A stretch of 64,000 nucleotides of DNA from Chloroflexota bacterium (GCA_011523735.1 WTGB01000085.1:1-64000), one strand, 5' to 3'. Numbered from the stretch's first letter, positions 1-8,836 are shown. The notes: a model not told the origin generated them from the sequence alone. Numbers and translations: made by a program.

Positions 1-169
1 CGTTGAACTCAGCCACATAGCCGTCGATGGCTTGCGCCAGCGGACCGGCAACCCCGACCGGGTAGAAGAATTGCAGAGTTATAGGCTCTTGCGCTGACGT
101 TCCGCCAATCAGCAAAAAAATGCTGCACAACAACACGATCAATCTAAATGACATGGATTTACTTGACAT
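1..169 (-). CDS. ABC transporter solute-binding protein, N-terminal fragment (runs off the left edge)
   Basis: Reading the minus strand from 169, an ATG opens a 56-codon reading frame that leaves the window. The first ~25 residues form a classic signal peptide: positive start MSSKSMSFR, a hydrophobic core LIVLLCSIFLLIGG, then TSAQE as a likely signal peptidase I site. The mature start ITLQFFYPVGVAG resembles the first beta strand of family-1 extracellular sugar/solute-binding proteins, which deliver a ligand to an ABC importer. A GGAGAG ribosome site lies about 6 nt before this ATG, favouring it over the in-frame ATG at 154. The frame is too short for automatic calling. Substrate cannot be told; the rest of the transport operon would lie to the left. 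Confidence 0.7.
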   Translation of the reverse strand, partial: MSSKSMSFRLIVLLCSIFLLIGGTSAQEPITLQFFYPVGVAGPLAQAIDGYVAEFN

Positions 170-508
170 TGTAATCTCTCCATTTTGGTAGGTATGCGTC
201 CGTTTCCAGGCTTTGCTGGGCTGCTTGCATGGTCGATAGGCAACCTTTCTTCTAAGAGCGAGTGCGCGTCGGGTACTGTGGCGACCGGGCGCACTATTCG
301 ACGAACAATAGTCGGCGACAGGTGCTAAGCCTGAAGCGTCTGCGGTTAGGTAAAGATTGGAGGGACCTCAGAACCACAGCACTATACTATAACTCACTTG
401 GAGGAAATGACCAAAAGTTTGTCCGGTTGCGGCGGGAGGGCAGCCATTGCTTTTGCTCACGGGCAGAGCAACAATGCTTGTGAGTCGGTTGGCGCGCTTG
501 TGCGTAAA
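170..508. other. gene-poor divergent intergenic region
   Basis: No convincing gene lies between the minus-strand transporter start and the promoter of the aldolase gene. It contains a small inverted repeat (ACTATT/AATAGT arms, 293-312) and a TATACT at 383-388 followed by GGAGGAAATG at 401-410. The frame that this ATG opens shows no domain, has unusual composition and runs into the aldolase gene in another frame, so it is not called. Confidence 0.5.
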
Positions 509-537
509 TTGCCTCAAGTTCGTGGAACCGTTATAGT
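509..537 (+). promoter_or_regulatory. sigma-70-type promoter of the DapA-family gene
   Basis: TTGCCT at 509-514 and TATAGT at 532-537 are separated by exactly 17 nt. This predicts transcription starting near 544 and a leader of about 74 nt before the ATG at 618. Confidence 0.6.
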
Positions 538-617
538 ATTTGGGTCCGTCCGCGTCCCTGTACTACAATTTAGACATAGAGAACTATTCATCTCGACTCT
601 AGTGAAGAGAAGAACAC

Positions 618-1526
618 ATGCCCTACCAACCCATCACACGCGGCGTCATCACGCCCATCGTCACTCCGCTCAAAGCGAACGGCGACATCAACCCGGATAT
701 GATTCGCCCGCTGGTCGACTGGCTCATCGAGGTAGGCGTCGCCGGCATCTATCCGCTGGGCAGCACGGGCGAAGGACCGCTATTCACGACTGACGAGCGC
801 AAAGCCATCGCCGCTGCGACGGCCGAAGCGGTGGCGGGGCGTGCCCCGATCATCGTGCATACCGGCGCCATGACGACGGGCGAGACGCTGGAATTGACGC
901 TTCACGCCCGGTCAATCGGCGCGGATGCGGCGTCTGCCATCACGCCCTGGTATTTCCAGCACAGCGAAGAGGCGCTGGAAGTCCACTACCGGGCGATCCT
1001 TGAGGCGGTGGCGGGTTTTCCGGTTTGGCTCTATAACCTGCCGAAGTTCGCCAACAACAATTTGTCGGCGGCGCTGGTGACGCGGCTGGCGCGGGATTAT
1101 GAGAATTGCGTCGGCTTGAAGGATAGTAGCGGCGACTTGATGACGATGTGCGCGGTGAATCACCTGCAAGGCGGGCGCTTCAATACCGCAATCGGACCCG
1201 ACAATTTGATTCTCGCTGGGCTGGCGATGGGCTTGGATTGCAGCGTTTCGGGCAACAGCAATCATTTTCCGGAGATTGTGGTGGGCATTCACGCTGCCTT
1301 CCACGCCGGTGATATGGGAGCGGCGCAAGCCTTGCAGCGGCAACTCAAAGCGGCCAGCGATGTGGTTGGCAGCGCTGGTTGGCTGACGGCGGTCAAGGGC
1401 ATCTTGGCTGAGCGCGGCTTGCCGGTTGGTGGGGTGCGTCCGCCGATGCAGACGGCGAGCGGGGAAACGATCCGCGCTTGTATCGCGCAGTTGCGGGCGC
1501 TGAAGGTGGATCTGTCGCCTGTATGA
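618..1526 (+). CDS. dihydrodipicolinate synthase / N-acetylneuraminate lyase family aldolase
   Basis: A 302-residue class I aldolase of the DapA/NAL/KDG-aldolase superfamily, close to the usual ~300. These enzymes form a Schiff base between a lysine and a pyruvate-like substrate in a TIM barrel. Visible hallmarks are the GSTGE substrate-carboxylate loop at residues 48-52, the catalytic tyrosine in LYNLP (Tyr139) and the Schiff-base lysine in VGLKDSSGD (Lys168). The start follows a purine-rich GAAGAGAAGAA. Members range from lysine biosynthesis to sugar-acid breakdown; no lysine-pathway gene is adjacent, and the next gene is a GlcD-like oxidase, so a catabolic aldolase is as likely as DapA. 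The exact substrate is not determinable from sequence alone. Confidence 0.85.
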   Translation: MPYQPITRGVITPIVTPLKANGDINPDMIRPLVDWLIEVGVAGIYPLGSTGEGPLFTTDERKAIAAATAEAVAGRAPIIVHTGAMTTGETLELTLHARSIGADAASAITPWYFQHSEEALEVHYRAILEAVAGFPVWLYNLPKFANNNLSAALVTRLARDYENCVGLKDSSGDLMTMCAVNHLQGGRFNTAIGPDNLILAGLAMGLDCSVSGNSNHFPEIVVGIHAAFHAGDMGAAQALQRQLKAASDVVGSAGWLTAVKGILAERGLPVGGVRPPMQTASGETIRACIAQLRALKVDLSPV

Positions 1527-1537
1527 TTCCCGGGCCA

Positions 1538-1561
1538 AAACCGCTACAATCTACGCGGTTT
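1538..1561. promoter_or_regulatory. inverted repeat enclosing a -10-like box
   Basis: Perfect 7-bp arms AAACCGC and GCGGTTT flank a 10-nt loop containing TACAAT. It sits between the aldolase and the oxidase genes. It could be a weak terminator or an operator over a -10 box; no T tract follows. Confidence 0.35.
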
Positions 1562-1587
1562 GACTAGGGTGACGGAAAAACCAGCAC

Positions 1588-4419
1588 ATGCAAATAAACG
1601 AGATGCTGTATGATTTGCAGTCGGCCATCGGGCGCGATCAGGCCGCCGCCGACCGGATGACGCGGGTGCTGTACAGCACCGATGCCAGCAATTATCAGAT
1701 CATGCCGCTGGCGGTGACTTATCCGCGGGATGCTGATGATGTGGTCGCGGTGCATGAGGTGGCGCGGAAGTTTGCTGTGCCGGTCTTGCCGCGCGGGGGC
1801 GGCAGCGCTTTGGCCGGTCAAGCGGTCGGCGAAGCGATCATCATGGACTTCACGCGGCATATGCGGCGGGTTCGCGGGGTGAATGCCGAGGCGCGCAGTG
1901 TCGATATCGAGCCAGGCATAATCCTCGGCACGCTGAATGGGCAGCTGGCCGGGCTGGATTTGATGTTTGGTCCCGACCCGGCCAGCGCCGAAAGAGCGGC
2001 CATCGGCGGGGTCATCGGCAACAACGCGACCGGCGCGCACAGCATCCGCTATGGCATGACGGCCGATCATGTTGCGCGCTTGCAGGTGGTACTGGCGAAT
2101 GGGGAACTGGTCTGGCTGGATGTGGCGAACGCCACGCTGGATGGCATACGGGGCATCGTCGGCGACCTGGCAGCCGAGCATGCCGGGCGGATCGCAGCGC
2201 GCTACCCACGGACCTGGCGCACGGTGGCTGGTTATGCGCTGGACAAGATCGACCCGAATGATGTGAATCTGAACTGGCTGCTTTGCGGCTCCGAGGGCAC
2301 ATTGGCGACGGTGGTGCGCGCTGAGCTGCGCCTGGTGGAGCGGCCGAAGAGCGAGAACAAGCGGCTGGCGCTGGTCCATTTTGACACGCTGCGGGAATCG
2401 CTTGAGGCGACGCCGCGCATCCTGGAGTTGGAGCCGGCGGCGATTGAGTTGATGGACAAGTTCCTGCTGGACAAGACGCGGGCGGCGGCTGGATATCGCG
2501 ATCGCTTGACCTTCGTCGAGGGCGATCCGGCGGCGCTTCTGCTGGTGGAATTCGTCGGCGCGGAGCGCGAACTCGGCGCGAAGATCAAGGACTTGAAGAC
2601 GCATTTGCAGCGGTTGGGTTATCGCGGCGCGGTGACTATCGCGGAGACGGCCCGGCAGCAGGATGATGTCTGGACCGTGCGCAAAGCTGGGCTGGGCTTG
2701 ATGATGAGCGAACGCAGCGAAGCCAAGCCGGTCTCCTTCATCGAAGACGGCGCCGTGCCGGTGGAGAACCTGGCGGATTATATATCCGATGTCGAGCGGA
2801 TTATCTATGACAATGACACGACTTACGCGATCTATGCTCATGCCAGCGCCGGCTGCCTGCATATTCGCCCGCTGATCAATCTCAAGACGCTCAAGGGGCG
2901 CGGACAGTACCGGGCGATAGCGGATGGCGTCGCGGAGACCGTGCTGAAGCATCGCGGGACCATCACCGGCGAGCATGGGCAGGGGCTGGTGCGCGGCGAA
3001 TTCACGGAGGCGCTCTTCGGCGCTGAGTTGCTGGGTGCTTTTCGTCAGGTCAAGCGCGCCTTTGACCCGGACAATATGATGAATCCGGGCAAGATCATCG
3101 ATTCACCGCCGATGGATAGCGCTGACTTGCTGCGTTATTCGCCCGATTATGAAGTGATCGAGGTGAAGACGCGCTACGATTGGAGTGCGGATAATGGCTT
3201 TGCCGGCGCGGTGGAGATGTGCAATGGCGCGGGCGTCTGCCGCAAAGAGGGCGTCGGCACGATGTGCCCGTCCTATCAGGCGACGCTTGACGAAGCGCAT
3301 TCGACGCGGGGGCGGGCTAATGCTCTGCGCGCGGCGATAAGCGGCGCTTTGCCGGCGGATCTGGGCGATCCGGCGCTGAAATCTGTATTGGATCTCTGTC
3401 TCGGCTGCAAAGCCTGCGCGAGCGAATGCCCATCGTCGGTTGATGTCGCTAAATTAAAGTCGGAGTTTCTGGCGAACTGGCAGGACCGCCACGGGATCGA
3501 CCTGGCGACGCGCCTCTTTGGCAATATCCACCGGCTTAATCAGGTGGCGGGCAAAGCCCCGCGACTGAGCAATTTTATGATGAAGCATTCGCTGGGCAAA
3601 TTTGGCGCGGGTCTGCTTGGCATCCCGACTGAACGTCCCTTGCCTGGATTCGCCGAGCGGCGCTTTTCCTCTGTGCGCTATCCCCATCACACTGCGCCCG
3701 ATGCGGTCATGATCGTCGATACCTTTACTGAGTGGAATCATCCCGAAGTCGGGCGTGCAGCCATGATGTTGGCGCAGCGCCTTGGTCTGCGCCTGAATGC
3801 CCAGCGCTTGCCGGGTCAAGCCTGCTGCGGACGCCCCGCTATCAGCAAGGGACTGCTGGACAGCGCCAAGGGAATGGCGCATGACAACGTGCTCGGCTTG
3901 TACCGCGCAAATCCTGATGCGCCCTATATTTTCCTCGAGCCGAGTTGCCTGAGTGCTTTCACCGATGATTACTTGGCGCTGGTCGATCCCGGCATTCAGG
4001 ATGCGGCGCGTTCGCTGGCCGCGCGATGCGTGAGCGCCGAGGCTTATTTCGCCGCTGAGCTAGAGAACCAGGCGGAGACGCTCGCTTGGCGGTTGGAATC
4101 GCCGCGGATATTATTGCACGGGCACTGCCATCAAAAGGCGCTCTGGGGCACGGCCGATACCCTGAGGCTGCTGCGGGCGCTGCCGGGCGCGGATGTGACG
4201 GAGATGAACAGCGGCTGCTGCGGCGTCGCCGGCAGCTTCGGCTATGAGCATTACGAATTGAGTATGAAGATCGCCGAAGACCGCCTGCTGCCAACCATTC
4301 GCGATAATCCGGAGGCCATCATCGCGGCGCCCGGGACATCCTGCCGCGCGCAAATCCATGACGCCGGTTATGCAGCGCGGCATCCGATTCAGATTGTGCT
4401 TGACGCGCTAACTCAATAA
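1588..4419 (+). CDS. FAD-binding oxidase fused to Fe-S/CCG domains (GlcD-GlpC type, D-lactate/glycolate dehydrogenase-like)
   Basis: A 943-residue fusion of a GlcD/VAO-type flavoprotein with a GlpC-type electron-transfer module, the layout of large membrane-associated D-2-hydroxyacid dehydrogenases. Residues ~35-215 are the FAD domain (PRGGGSALAGQAV, GGVIGNNATGAHS); ~240-500 are the FAD-oxidase C-terminal domain with GEHGQG and DPDNMMNPGKI. A Cys-rich stretch begins near residue 545 (CNGAGVCRK, then GTMCPSYQAT) and near 604 (CLGCKACASECPSSVD), expected to bind 4Fe-4S clusters. Two CCG motifs follow, CCGRPAISKG near 745 and HGHCHQK plus GCCGVAGSFG near 845-882, typical of HdrB/GlpC quinone-side domains. 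It probably oxidises a 2-hydroxyacid and passes electrons to the quinone pool. The upstream aldolase could supply the substrate (inference). Confidence 0.85.
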   Translation: MQINEMLYDLQSAIGRDQAAADRMTRVLYSTDASNYQIMPLAVTYPRDADDVVAVHEVARKFAVPVLPRGGGSALAGQAVGEAIIMDFTRHMRRVRGVNAEARSVDIEPGIILGTLNGQLAGLDLMFGPDPASAERAAIGGVIGNNATGAHSIRYGMTADHVARLQVVLANGELVWLDVANATLDGIRGIVGDLAAEHAGRIAARYPRTWRTVAGYALDKIDPNDVNLNWLLCGSEGTLATVVRAELRLVERPKSENKRLALVHFDTLRESLEATPRILELEPAAIELMDKFLLDKTRAAAGYRDRLTFVEGDPAALLLVEFVGAERELGAKIKDLKTHLQRLGYRGAVTIAETARQQDDVWTVRKAGLGLMMSERSEAKPVSFIEDGAVPVENLADYISDVERIIYDNDTTYAIYAHASAGCLHIRPLINLKTLKGRGQYRAIADGVAETVLKHRGTITGEHGQGLVRGEFTEALFGAELLGAFRQVKRAFDPDNMMNPGKIIDSPPMDSADLLRYSPDYEVIEVKTRYDWSADNGFAGAVEMCNGAGVCRKEGVGTMCPSYQATLDEAHSTRGRANALRAAISGALPADLGDPALKSVLDLCLGCKACASECPSSVDVAKLKSEFLANWQDRHGIDLATRLFGNIHRLNQVAGKAPRLSNFMMKHSLGKFGAGLLGIPTERPLPGFAERRFSSVRYPHHTAPDAVMIVDTFTEWNHPEVGRAAMMLAQRLGLRLNAQRLPGQACCGRPAISKGLLDSAKGMAHDNVLGLYRANPDAPYIFLEPSCLSAFTDDYLALVDPGIQDAARSLAARCVSAEAYFAAELENQAETLAWRLESPRILLHGHCHQKALWGTADTLRLLRALPGADVTEMNSGCCGVAGSFGYEHYELSMKIAEDRLLPTIRDNPEAIIAAPGTSCRAQIHDAGYAARHPIQIVLDALTQ

Positions 4420-4427
4420 AGGCGAGT

Positions 4428-5981
4428 TTAGGCGCCGGCTGCTGGCAACCGTGATTTAGTCGGCAAGCCGGCGTAATTTTCTTCACTGGTCATTTGGGAC
4501 AATTCTTCCAGTGAAAGGTCCGCCAGGGCAGCGATCCCTTGGATATCCAAATCCAGCAGTTCCGCCACCCCACGTCCGTAGTCTGGGTCGGCTCGGTAGA
4601 AGTGTACAAGCTGGCGCGCTTTAATACGTTCCGGCACACCGGCCATCGCTTCAGCGATGTTGCTGAATAACTGCCCTTTCTGCTCCGCGCTCATCAGACG
4701 GAACAGATTGCCCGGCTGGGCATAATCGTCGTTGCCGTCGCGATGGTCATATCGGTCGGCATCTCCGGAAACTTTGAGTGGCGGCTCATTGTAACGGGAA
4801 TCTTCGACGGGTCCCCCGACGCTATTGGGCTCATAGTTGACCGCGCCGCCGGCGTTGCCGTCAAAACGCAGTTTGCCATCTCGGTGATAAGTGCGAACCG
4901 GGCATTGGGCTCTGTTGGCTGGCAGCGCGGCATAGTTGACGCCAATGCGATAGCGGTGCGCGTCGGCATAAGACATGATCCGCGCCTGGAGCATTTTATC
5001 CGGCGAGAAGCTGATGCCCGGCACAATGTTTGAAGGCTCGAAGGCCGCCTGTTCAATGTCGGCAAAATAATTCTCAGGATTGCGGTTGAGTTCCATGATG
5101 CCAATTTCAATCAAAGGGTAATCAGCATGGGACCAGACTTTGGTGAGGTCGAAGGGATTGATGTGGTATGTTTCCGCATCCGTTTCTGGCATGACCTGAA
5201 CGCAGACGCGCCATTTCGGATAATCGCCTTTTTCGATGGCTTCAAAGAGGTCGCGCTGGGAACTTTCGCGATCCTGCCCGACGATCTCGGCGGCTTGGGC
5301 GTTTGTCCAGGTCTTAATGCCCTGCATGGTTTTGAAATGGAACTTGATCCAAAAGCGCTCATCATCCGCATTGATGAAACTGTAGGTATGGCTGCTGTAG
5401 CCATTTACGAAGCGATAGCCTTGCGGCAGACCGCGGTCGCTCATTAGGATTGTGACCTGATGCAGGCTTTCGGGGGAAAGTGACCAGAAATCCCACATGG
5501 CTGTGGCAGAGCGCATATTGGTTTTGGGGTCGCGTTTTTGGGTATGAATGAAGTCACCGAATTTGTAGGGATCCCTCACGAAAAAGACCGGGGTATTGTT
5601 GCCAACCATATCCCAGTTGCCTTCTTCGGTGTAGAACTTCACGGCGAAACCGCGTACATCACGTTCCGCGTCCGCGGCGCCGCGCTCGCCGGCAACTGTC
5701 GAGAAGCGGACGAGGCAGTCGGTCTTCTTGCCGACTTTGGAGAAGATATCAGCCTTGGTGTATTCGGTGATATTGTTGGTCACGGTAAACGTTCCGTAAG
5801 CGCCGGAGCCTTTTGCATGCACGACCCGTTCCGGCACGCGCTCTCGGTTAAACGTCGCCATCTTCTCCAGGAGTTGATAATCTTGCATGAGGAGCGGACC
5901 GCGAGGCCCAGCCGTCAACGAGTTCTGATTGTCCCCTATAGGAGTGCCATGAGCGGTTGTCAATTGTTTGCGTTCAGTCAT
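4428..5981 (-). CDS. katA: heme catalase (monofunctional, small-subunit clade)
   Basis: A 517-residue catalase that dismutates hydrogen peroxide to water and oxygen in the cytoplasm. Length and motifs match small-subunit heme catalases. The distal active-site histidine is His55 in [10 protein letters not shown], the distal asparagine is Asn128 in VGNNTPVFF, and the proximal heme ligand is Tyr338 in [12 protein letters not shown]. All catalytic residues are present. The ATG is preceded by GAGAGGG at good spacing. It is transcribed convergently with the upstream FAD/Fe-S oxidase and ends 8 nt from it. Flavin oxidases can make peroxide, so proximity could be meaningful, but the genes are not co-transcribed. 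A candidate operator lies at 6015-6045. Confidence 0.96.
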   Translation of the reverse strand: MTERKQLTTAHGTPIGDNQNSLTAGPRGPLLMQDYQLLEKMATFNRERVPERVVHAKGSGAYGTFTVTNNITEYTKADIFSKVGKKTDCLVRFSTVAGERGAADAERDVRGFAVKFYTEEGNWDMVGNNTPVFFVRDPYKFGDFIHTQKRDPKTNMRSATAMWDFWSLSPESLHQVTILMSDRGLPQGYRFVNGYSSHTYSFINADDERFWIKFHFKTMQGIKTWTNAQAAEIVGQDRESSQRDLFEAIEKGDYPKWRVCVQVMPETDAETYHINPFDLTKVWSHADYPLIEIGIMELNRNPENYFADIEQAAFEPSNIVPGISFSPDKMLQARIMSYADAHRYRIGVNYAALPANRAQCPVRTYHRDGKLRFDGNAGGAVNYEPNSVGGPVEDSRYNEPPLKVSGDADRYDHRDGNDDYAQPGNLFRLMSAEQKGQLFSNIAEAMAGVPERIKARQLVHFYRADPDYGRGVAELLDLDIQGIAALADLSLEELSQMTSEENYAGLPTKSRLPAAGA

Positions 5982-6014
5982 TCTTATCCCTCTCTGTAAA
6001 TTGACATAGCAAAA

Positions 6015-6045
6015 CCAACCTCTGCAAATAGTCTACAGAAGTTGG
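6015..6045. promoter_or_regulatory. imperfect palindrome upstream of katA
   Basis: Arms CCAACCTCTG and CAGAAGTTGG match at 9 of 10 positions around an 11-nt centre, about 35 nt before the katA start. It could be a peroxide-responsive operator (PerR or OxyR type), but it does not clearly match either consensus. Confidence 0.35.
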
Positions 6046-6173
6046 ATTGCCGTGTCCAGCGACGCGGGCAATCGCGAATCGACCCTTTGCTATTGGAAAA
6101 TCACTGGACTATCTTTCTGTTTGTGGCACACTAATCCTGTTCTCAAATAGCATTGAATGGTTTTAGTCCGTAA

Positions 6174-6701
6174 ATGTCTGATTTCAAACTCAACGAGATC
6201 ACTTCACTGGGCGATTTTCTACGACTGCGAGCGATCCGGGTAGAGCCCGGACAGCGCCGTTTCACTAAGCCTGTGCTGCTTACGTGGATGCAAACGCGGC
6301 ATCCCGCCGTAACCACTTATTCCATAAGTTTCGACGGGCAGTTGATTGGCTATGTGATGTTGATCCATGCGGAGAATCCGACGCAATGGATCATTGAGCG
6401 GCTGACCATCGACCGCGATCATCAGCGGCAGGGGCATGGCCACGCTATTTGCGATCACTTGATCGACATGGTGCACGGCTTTGAAAACAGCGAGATGGTC
6501 ATCGCGCGTTATAAACCGGAGAATGAGACGGCGCGCAATCTCTTCGCCAAACTCAATTTCGTCGAGCGCGAGGAGATGTTCCGCGGCCGGCATGTCGCGC
6601 TTCTCGAATTCGAGTTTGAAGAAGATGAAGAGGAAGACGAAGAAGCGCCGGAAGATGCGGACGCGCCAGAATCTGACGAAGACGATAGCGAGGACAACTG
6701 A
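6174..6701 (+). CDS. GNAT family N-acetyltransferase with acidic C-terminal tail
   Basis: A 175-residue protein whose first ~140 residues are a GNAT acetyltransferase fold: the acetyl-CoA loop is seen in DRDHQRQGHGHAICDHLI (Q/R-x-x-G-x-G/A type), followed by ENETARNLFAKLNFVERE, the usual strand and helix before beta 6. It would transfer acetyl from acetyl-CoA to an amine on an unknown substrate. From about residue 145 to the end the chain is almost wholly Glu/Asp (EEDEEEDEE, then SDEDDSEDN), unusual for a bacterial GNAT. The stop is followed within 2 nt by the DUF58 gene, suggesting translational coupling. No clear ribosome site precedes the ATG. Confidence 0.8.
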   Translation: MSDFKLNEITSLGDFLRLRAIRVEPGQRRFTKPVLLTWMQTRHPAVTTYSISFDGQLIGYVMLIHAENPTQWIIERLTIDRDHQRQGHGHAICDHLIDMVHGFENSEMVIARYKPENETARNLFAKLNFVEREEMFRGRHVALLEFEFEEDEEEDEEAPEDADAPESDEDDSEDN

Positions 6702-6703
6702 CG

Positions 6704-7618
6704 ATGTCGCAGGAGCCTGCTGGTCCCGCGCTGCTGCCGGAGGCGGTTCGCCGCCGTCTCGAACCATTGATGCTGGTGGCGGGTAAGGTGCGCGTCGGCG
6801 CGATCAAGGGTGACCGCCGCTCGATCAAGCGGGGCACCAGCATTGAATTTGCCGATTACCGCAATTATGTCGCCGGCGATGACCTGCGCCAGCTTGACTG
6901 GAATATCTACGCGCGCCTGGAACGCCCGTACATCAAACTGCTGGAAGATGAGGAAGACCTGGCGGTTCACTTGATCCTCGATGCTTCCGCCAGCATGGAT
7001 TTCCCGCCCGAGGGCGAGCCGGACCAGCACAAGCTGCTCTATGCCAAGCGCATCGTCGCCGGGCTGGCTTATATCTCGCTGACCAGCGGCGACCGCCTGA
7101 CGCTGACGGCCGTCAATGATTTGGGCATGGCGAGTTTTGGTCCGACGCGGGGCCGGGCGCAGAGCATCGCCATGCTGCGATTCCTCAGCGATGTCGCTGC
7201 CGACGGCATCACGGATTTGGATGCCGCCTTGAGCGACTACGCCATTAGAGCGCGGCGCCCCGGTTTGACGCTGGTGGTTAGTGATATGTTTTCGCTGGAC
7301 GGCGCTTATCTCGATGGCTTGAATGCCTTGCTAAGCCGCGGGCACGAGGTGGTCTTTGTGCATGTGCTGGCGCCGGAGGAGGCGCAGCCGCCGGTCGTCG
7401 GCGACCTCAGCCTGGTCGATGTGGAAACGGAGCTTCAGCAAGAGGTGACGGTAGACGGGACGATGCTCGGCATATATCAGCAGCGGCTGACAGCCTGGCG
7501 CGCGGAGATCCGCGAGGAATGCTTGCGTCGGGGCGCGCACTACTTCCCGCTGGAGACGGACGCGCCCTGGGAGCGGCTGATCTTATCGGATATGCGGCGG
7601 GCGGGTTTGCTTAAGTAG
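6704..7618 (+). CDS. DUF58 domain protein (von Willebrand A-like)
   Basis: A 304-residue cytoplasmic DUF58 protein. The diagnostic block EFADYRNYVAGDD, LRQLDWNIYAR and ERPYIKLLEDEED lies at residues ~48-87, followed by a vWA-like strand and MIDAS-like motif LILDASASM near 91-99. DUF58 proteins usually work with a MoxR AAA+ ATPase in assembling or activating other proteins. Here there is no MoxR nearby; instead the gene is coupled to an acidic-tailed GNAT protein 2 nt upstream. Its last 8 bp overlap the end of the converging DUF2442 pseudogene. Function in this organism unknown. Confidence 0.85.
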   Translation: MSQEPAGPALLPEAVRRRLEPLMLVAGKVRVGAIKGDRRSIKRGTSIEFADYRNYVAGDDLRQLDWNIYARLERPYIKLLEDEEDLAVHLILDASASMDFPPEGEPDQHKLLYAKRIVAGLAYISLTSGDRLTLTAVNDLGMASFGPTRGRAQSIAMLRFLSDVAADGITDLDAALSDYAIRARRPGLTLVVSDMFSLDGAYLDGLNALLSRGHEVVFVHVLAPEEAQPPVVGDLSLVDVETELQQEVTVDGTMLGIYQQRLTAWRAEIREECLRRGAHYFPLETDAPWERLILSDMRRAGLLK

Positions 7619-8523
7619 TTGCGGCGTTGGCGGGCTCGATTGCGTTTTGGGGATGCGGATCTTCCTGATCATAGAAGCCGGTAAGCATGGCGATAAGATC
7701 GATTTTTTCGTCCAATTCGTCCCAGTGCAGTTCTAATCCCTTGCATTTGTAATTCTGTCGCTGTCTGTCGTTGGCTTGAGCCAACTTGAGAGAAAGGCGC
7801 CATGGCAGGCACAGGATGCGACCGTCTGCCAAGTCAAATATTAGGTGCTCATCTGTGAAGCGCAAGGCTCGTGGTATGTTGCGTGTATCATGCACGAAGG
7901 GGACACCCTCCATGCCGCCGCTGGTACGCCGCGCGCCGCCATCTAGGTATGCGCAGGTTCTGGGCACATGGGGTTGGGGACGAAACTCCCGTTTGTAGAC
8001 TGGCACGATGTACATACCAGTTAGCATGGCGGTCATGTCAATACCATCATCGACATCATGCCAGTAAACGCTTGAGCCGTATCTGATATAATTCTTCCTC
8101 ATCTGTGAAGCGCAAGGCTCGTGGTATGTTGCGTGTATCATGCACGAAGGGGACACCCTCCATGCCGCCGCTGGTACGCCGCGCGCCGCCATCTAGGTAT
8201 GCGCAGGTTCTGGGCACATGGGGTTGGGGACGAAACTCCCGTTTGTAGACTGGCACGATGTACATACCAGTTAGCATGGCGGTCATGTCAATACCATCAT
8301 CGACATCATGCCAGTAAACGCTTGAGCCGTATCTGATATAATTCTTCCTCTGATTATCTGTATCTCTTTGTATAGGTGGGAACCAATTGAGAGGGACGCC
8401 CATCATGCGGCCGTCCGCCAATTGGATCATGACGTACTCCTCGGTGAAGCGAACTGCGCGCGCATGACAGCGTTCCTCGTAAATGATGGGCCATTCGTCC
8501 GTATAGCTAGCATTCTTCTTCAT
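7611..8523 (-). pseudogene. two-domain DUF2442 gene broken by a 250-bp tandem duplication
   Basis: The minus strand from 8523 encodes MKKNASYTDEWPIIYEE and a first DUF2442 domain (ARAVRFTEEYVMIQLADGR, then a YGSSVYW and DGIDMTAMLTG block). The frame then hits a perfect 250-bp tandem duplication and ends at 8056 with the foreign tail EELYQIRLKRLLA. A second frame (7611 to about 8192) carries the rest, with a second DUF2442 domain (ALRFTDEHLIFDLADGR, HWDELDEKIDLIAMLTG). Because 250 is not a multiple of 3, the duplication is the only thing separating the halves: removing one copy gives a single 663-nt frame of 220 codons with both domains in register. DUF2442 proteins are commonly paired with DUF4160 proteins in toxin-antitoxin-like loci, as here. 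ATG 8523 lies 15 nt after the DUF4160 stop. Confidence 0.85.
7851..8350. repeat. perfect 2 x 250-bp direct tandem duplication
   Basis: 7851-8100 and 8101-8350 are identical over all 250 positions I compared. A shared trinucleotide CTC precedes copy 1 and closes both copies, consistent with slippage or recombination at microhomology. The lack of any divergence implies a very recent event, or an assembly artefact. Confidence 0.93.
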
Positions 8524-8538
8524 GCGCTTTGCAGCCTT

Positions 8539-8777
8539 TCATTCACCATGAAGCCTTGTCCACTCGTGCAGCAATAGTGTGTGATGCTCTTCCAGTAGCG
8601 CCCGTATCCGTCGTGTCTCGCGATTATTGAAACCGCCATTGTCAACAATGCGAATGGGAAGCAACTCCGCCTTCAGTTGTTTTCCTCCACGAAAGACGTG
8701 AACATGTGCGGTCCGTGTTCGCTCGTATAAATGACCACATCGTATCCGTACCGTTGTCGATGCAGAATCGTAACCAT
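8539..8777 (-). pseudogene. DUF4160 gene with a one-base frameshift
   Basis: From ATG 8777 the minus strand reads MVTILHRQRYGYDVVIY then TSEHGP, a typical DUF4160 start, but then continues out of register. The correct continuation AHVHVFRGGKQLKAELLPI, then RIVDNGGFNNRETRRIRALL and the end WTRLHGE, lies in the next frame. Adding a single base near 8709-8710 restores a 79-residue DUF4160 protein (240 nt including stop). The HVHV and DNGGFN motifs are diagnostic of the family. A good promoter and a GAGG ribosome site remain. The gene directly precedes the DUF2442 gene, the usual operon partner. Either a real mutation or a base-calling error is possible. Confidence 0.8.
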
Positions 8778-8793
8778 CTTGCCTCACAAACCC

Positions 8794-8821
8794 AGTATAC
8801 AAGCTGGCTGAGCGCTGTCAA
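8794..8821 (-). promoter_or_regulatory. promoter of the DUF4160-DUF2442 operon
   Basis: On the minus strand TTGACA (8816-8821) and TATACT (8794-8799) are 16 nt apart, close to the sigma-70 consensus. Transcription would start near 8788, only about 11 nt ahead of the DUF4160 ATG at 8777. Confidence 0.65.
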
Positions 8822-8836
8822 CAAGGGTCGGCAATC

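Noticed and set aside
293..312. ACTATT/AATAGT inverted repeat
   Set aside because: Only 6-bp arms, no link to a recognisable promoter; likely chance.
398..793. Open frame with GGAGGAAATG at its start, upstream of the DapA-family gene
   Set aside because: It runs through the promoter at 509-537 and far into the aldolase gene in another frame; composition His/Arg-rich; no domain; GGAGG only 2 nt from ATG.
1564..2976. 470-codon open frame on the minus strand opposite the FAD/Fe-S oxidase
   Set aside because: Long antisense frames are expected in GC-rich coding DNA; the plus-strand gene has clear family motifs throughout, and the antisense product is Arg/His/Gln-rich with no domain.
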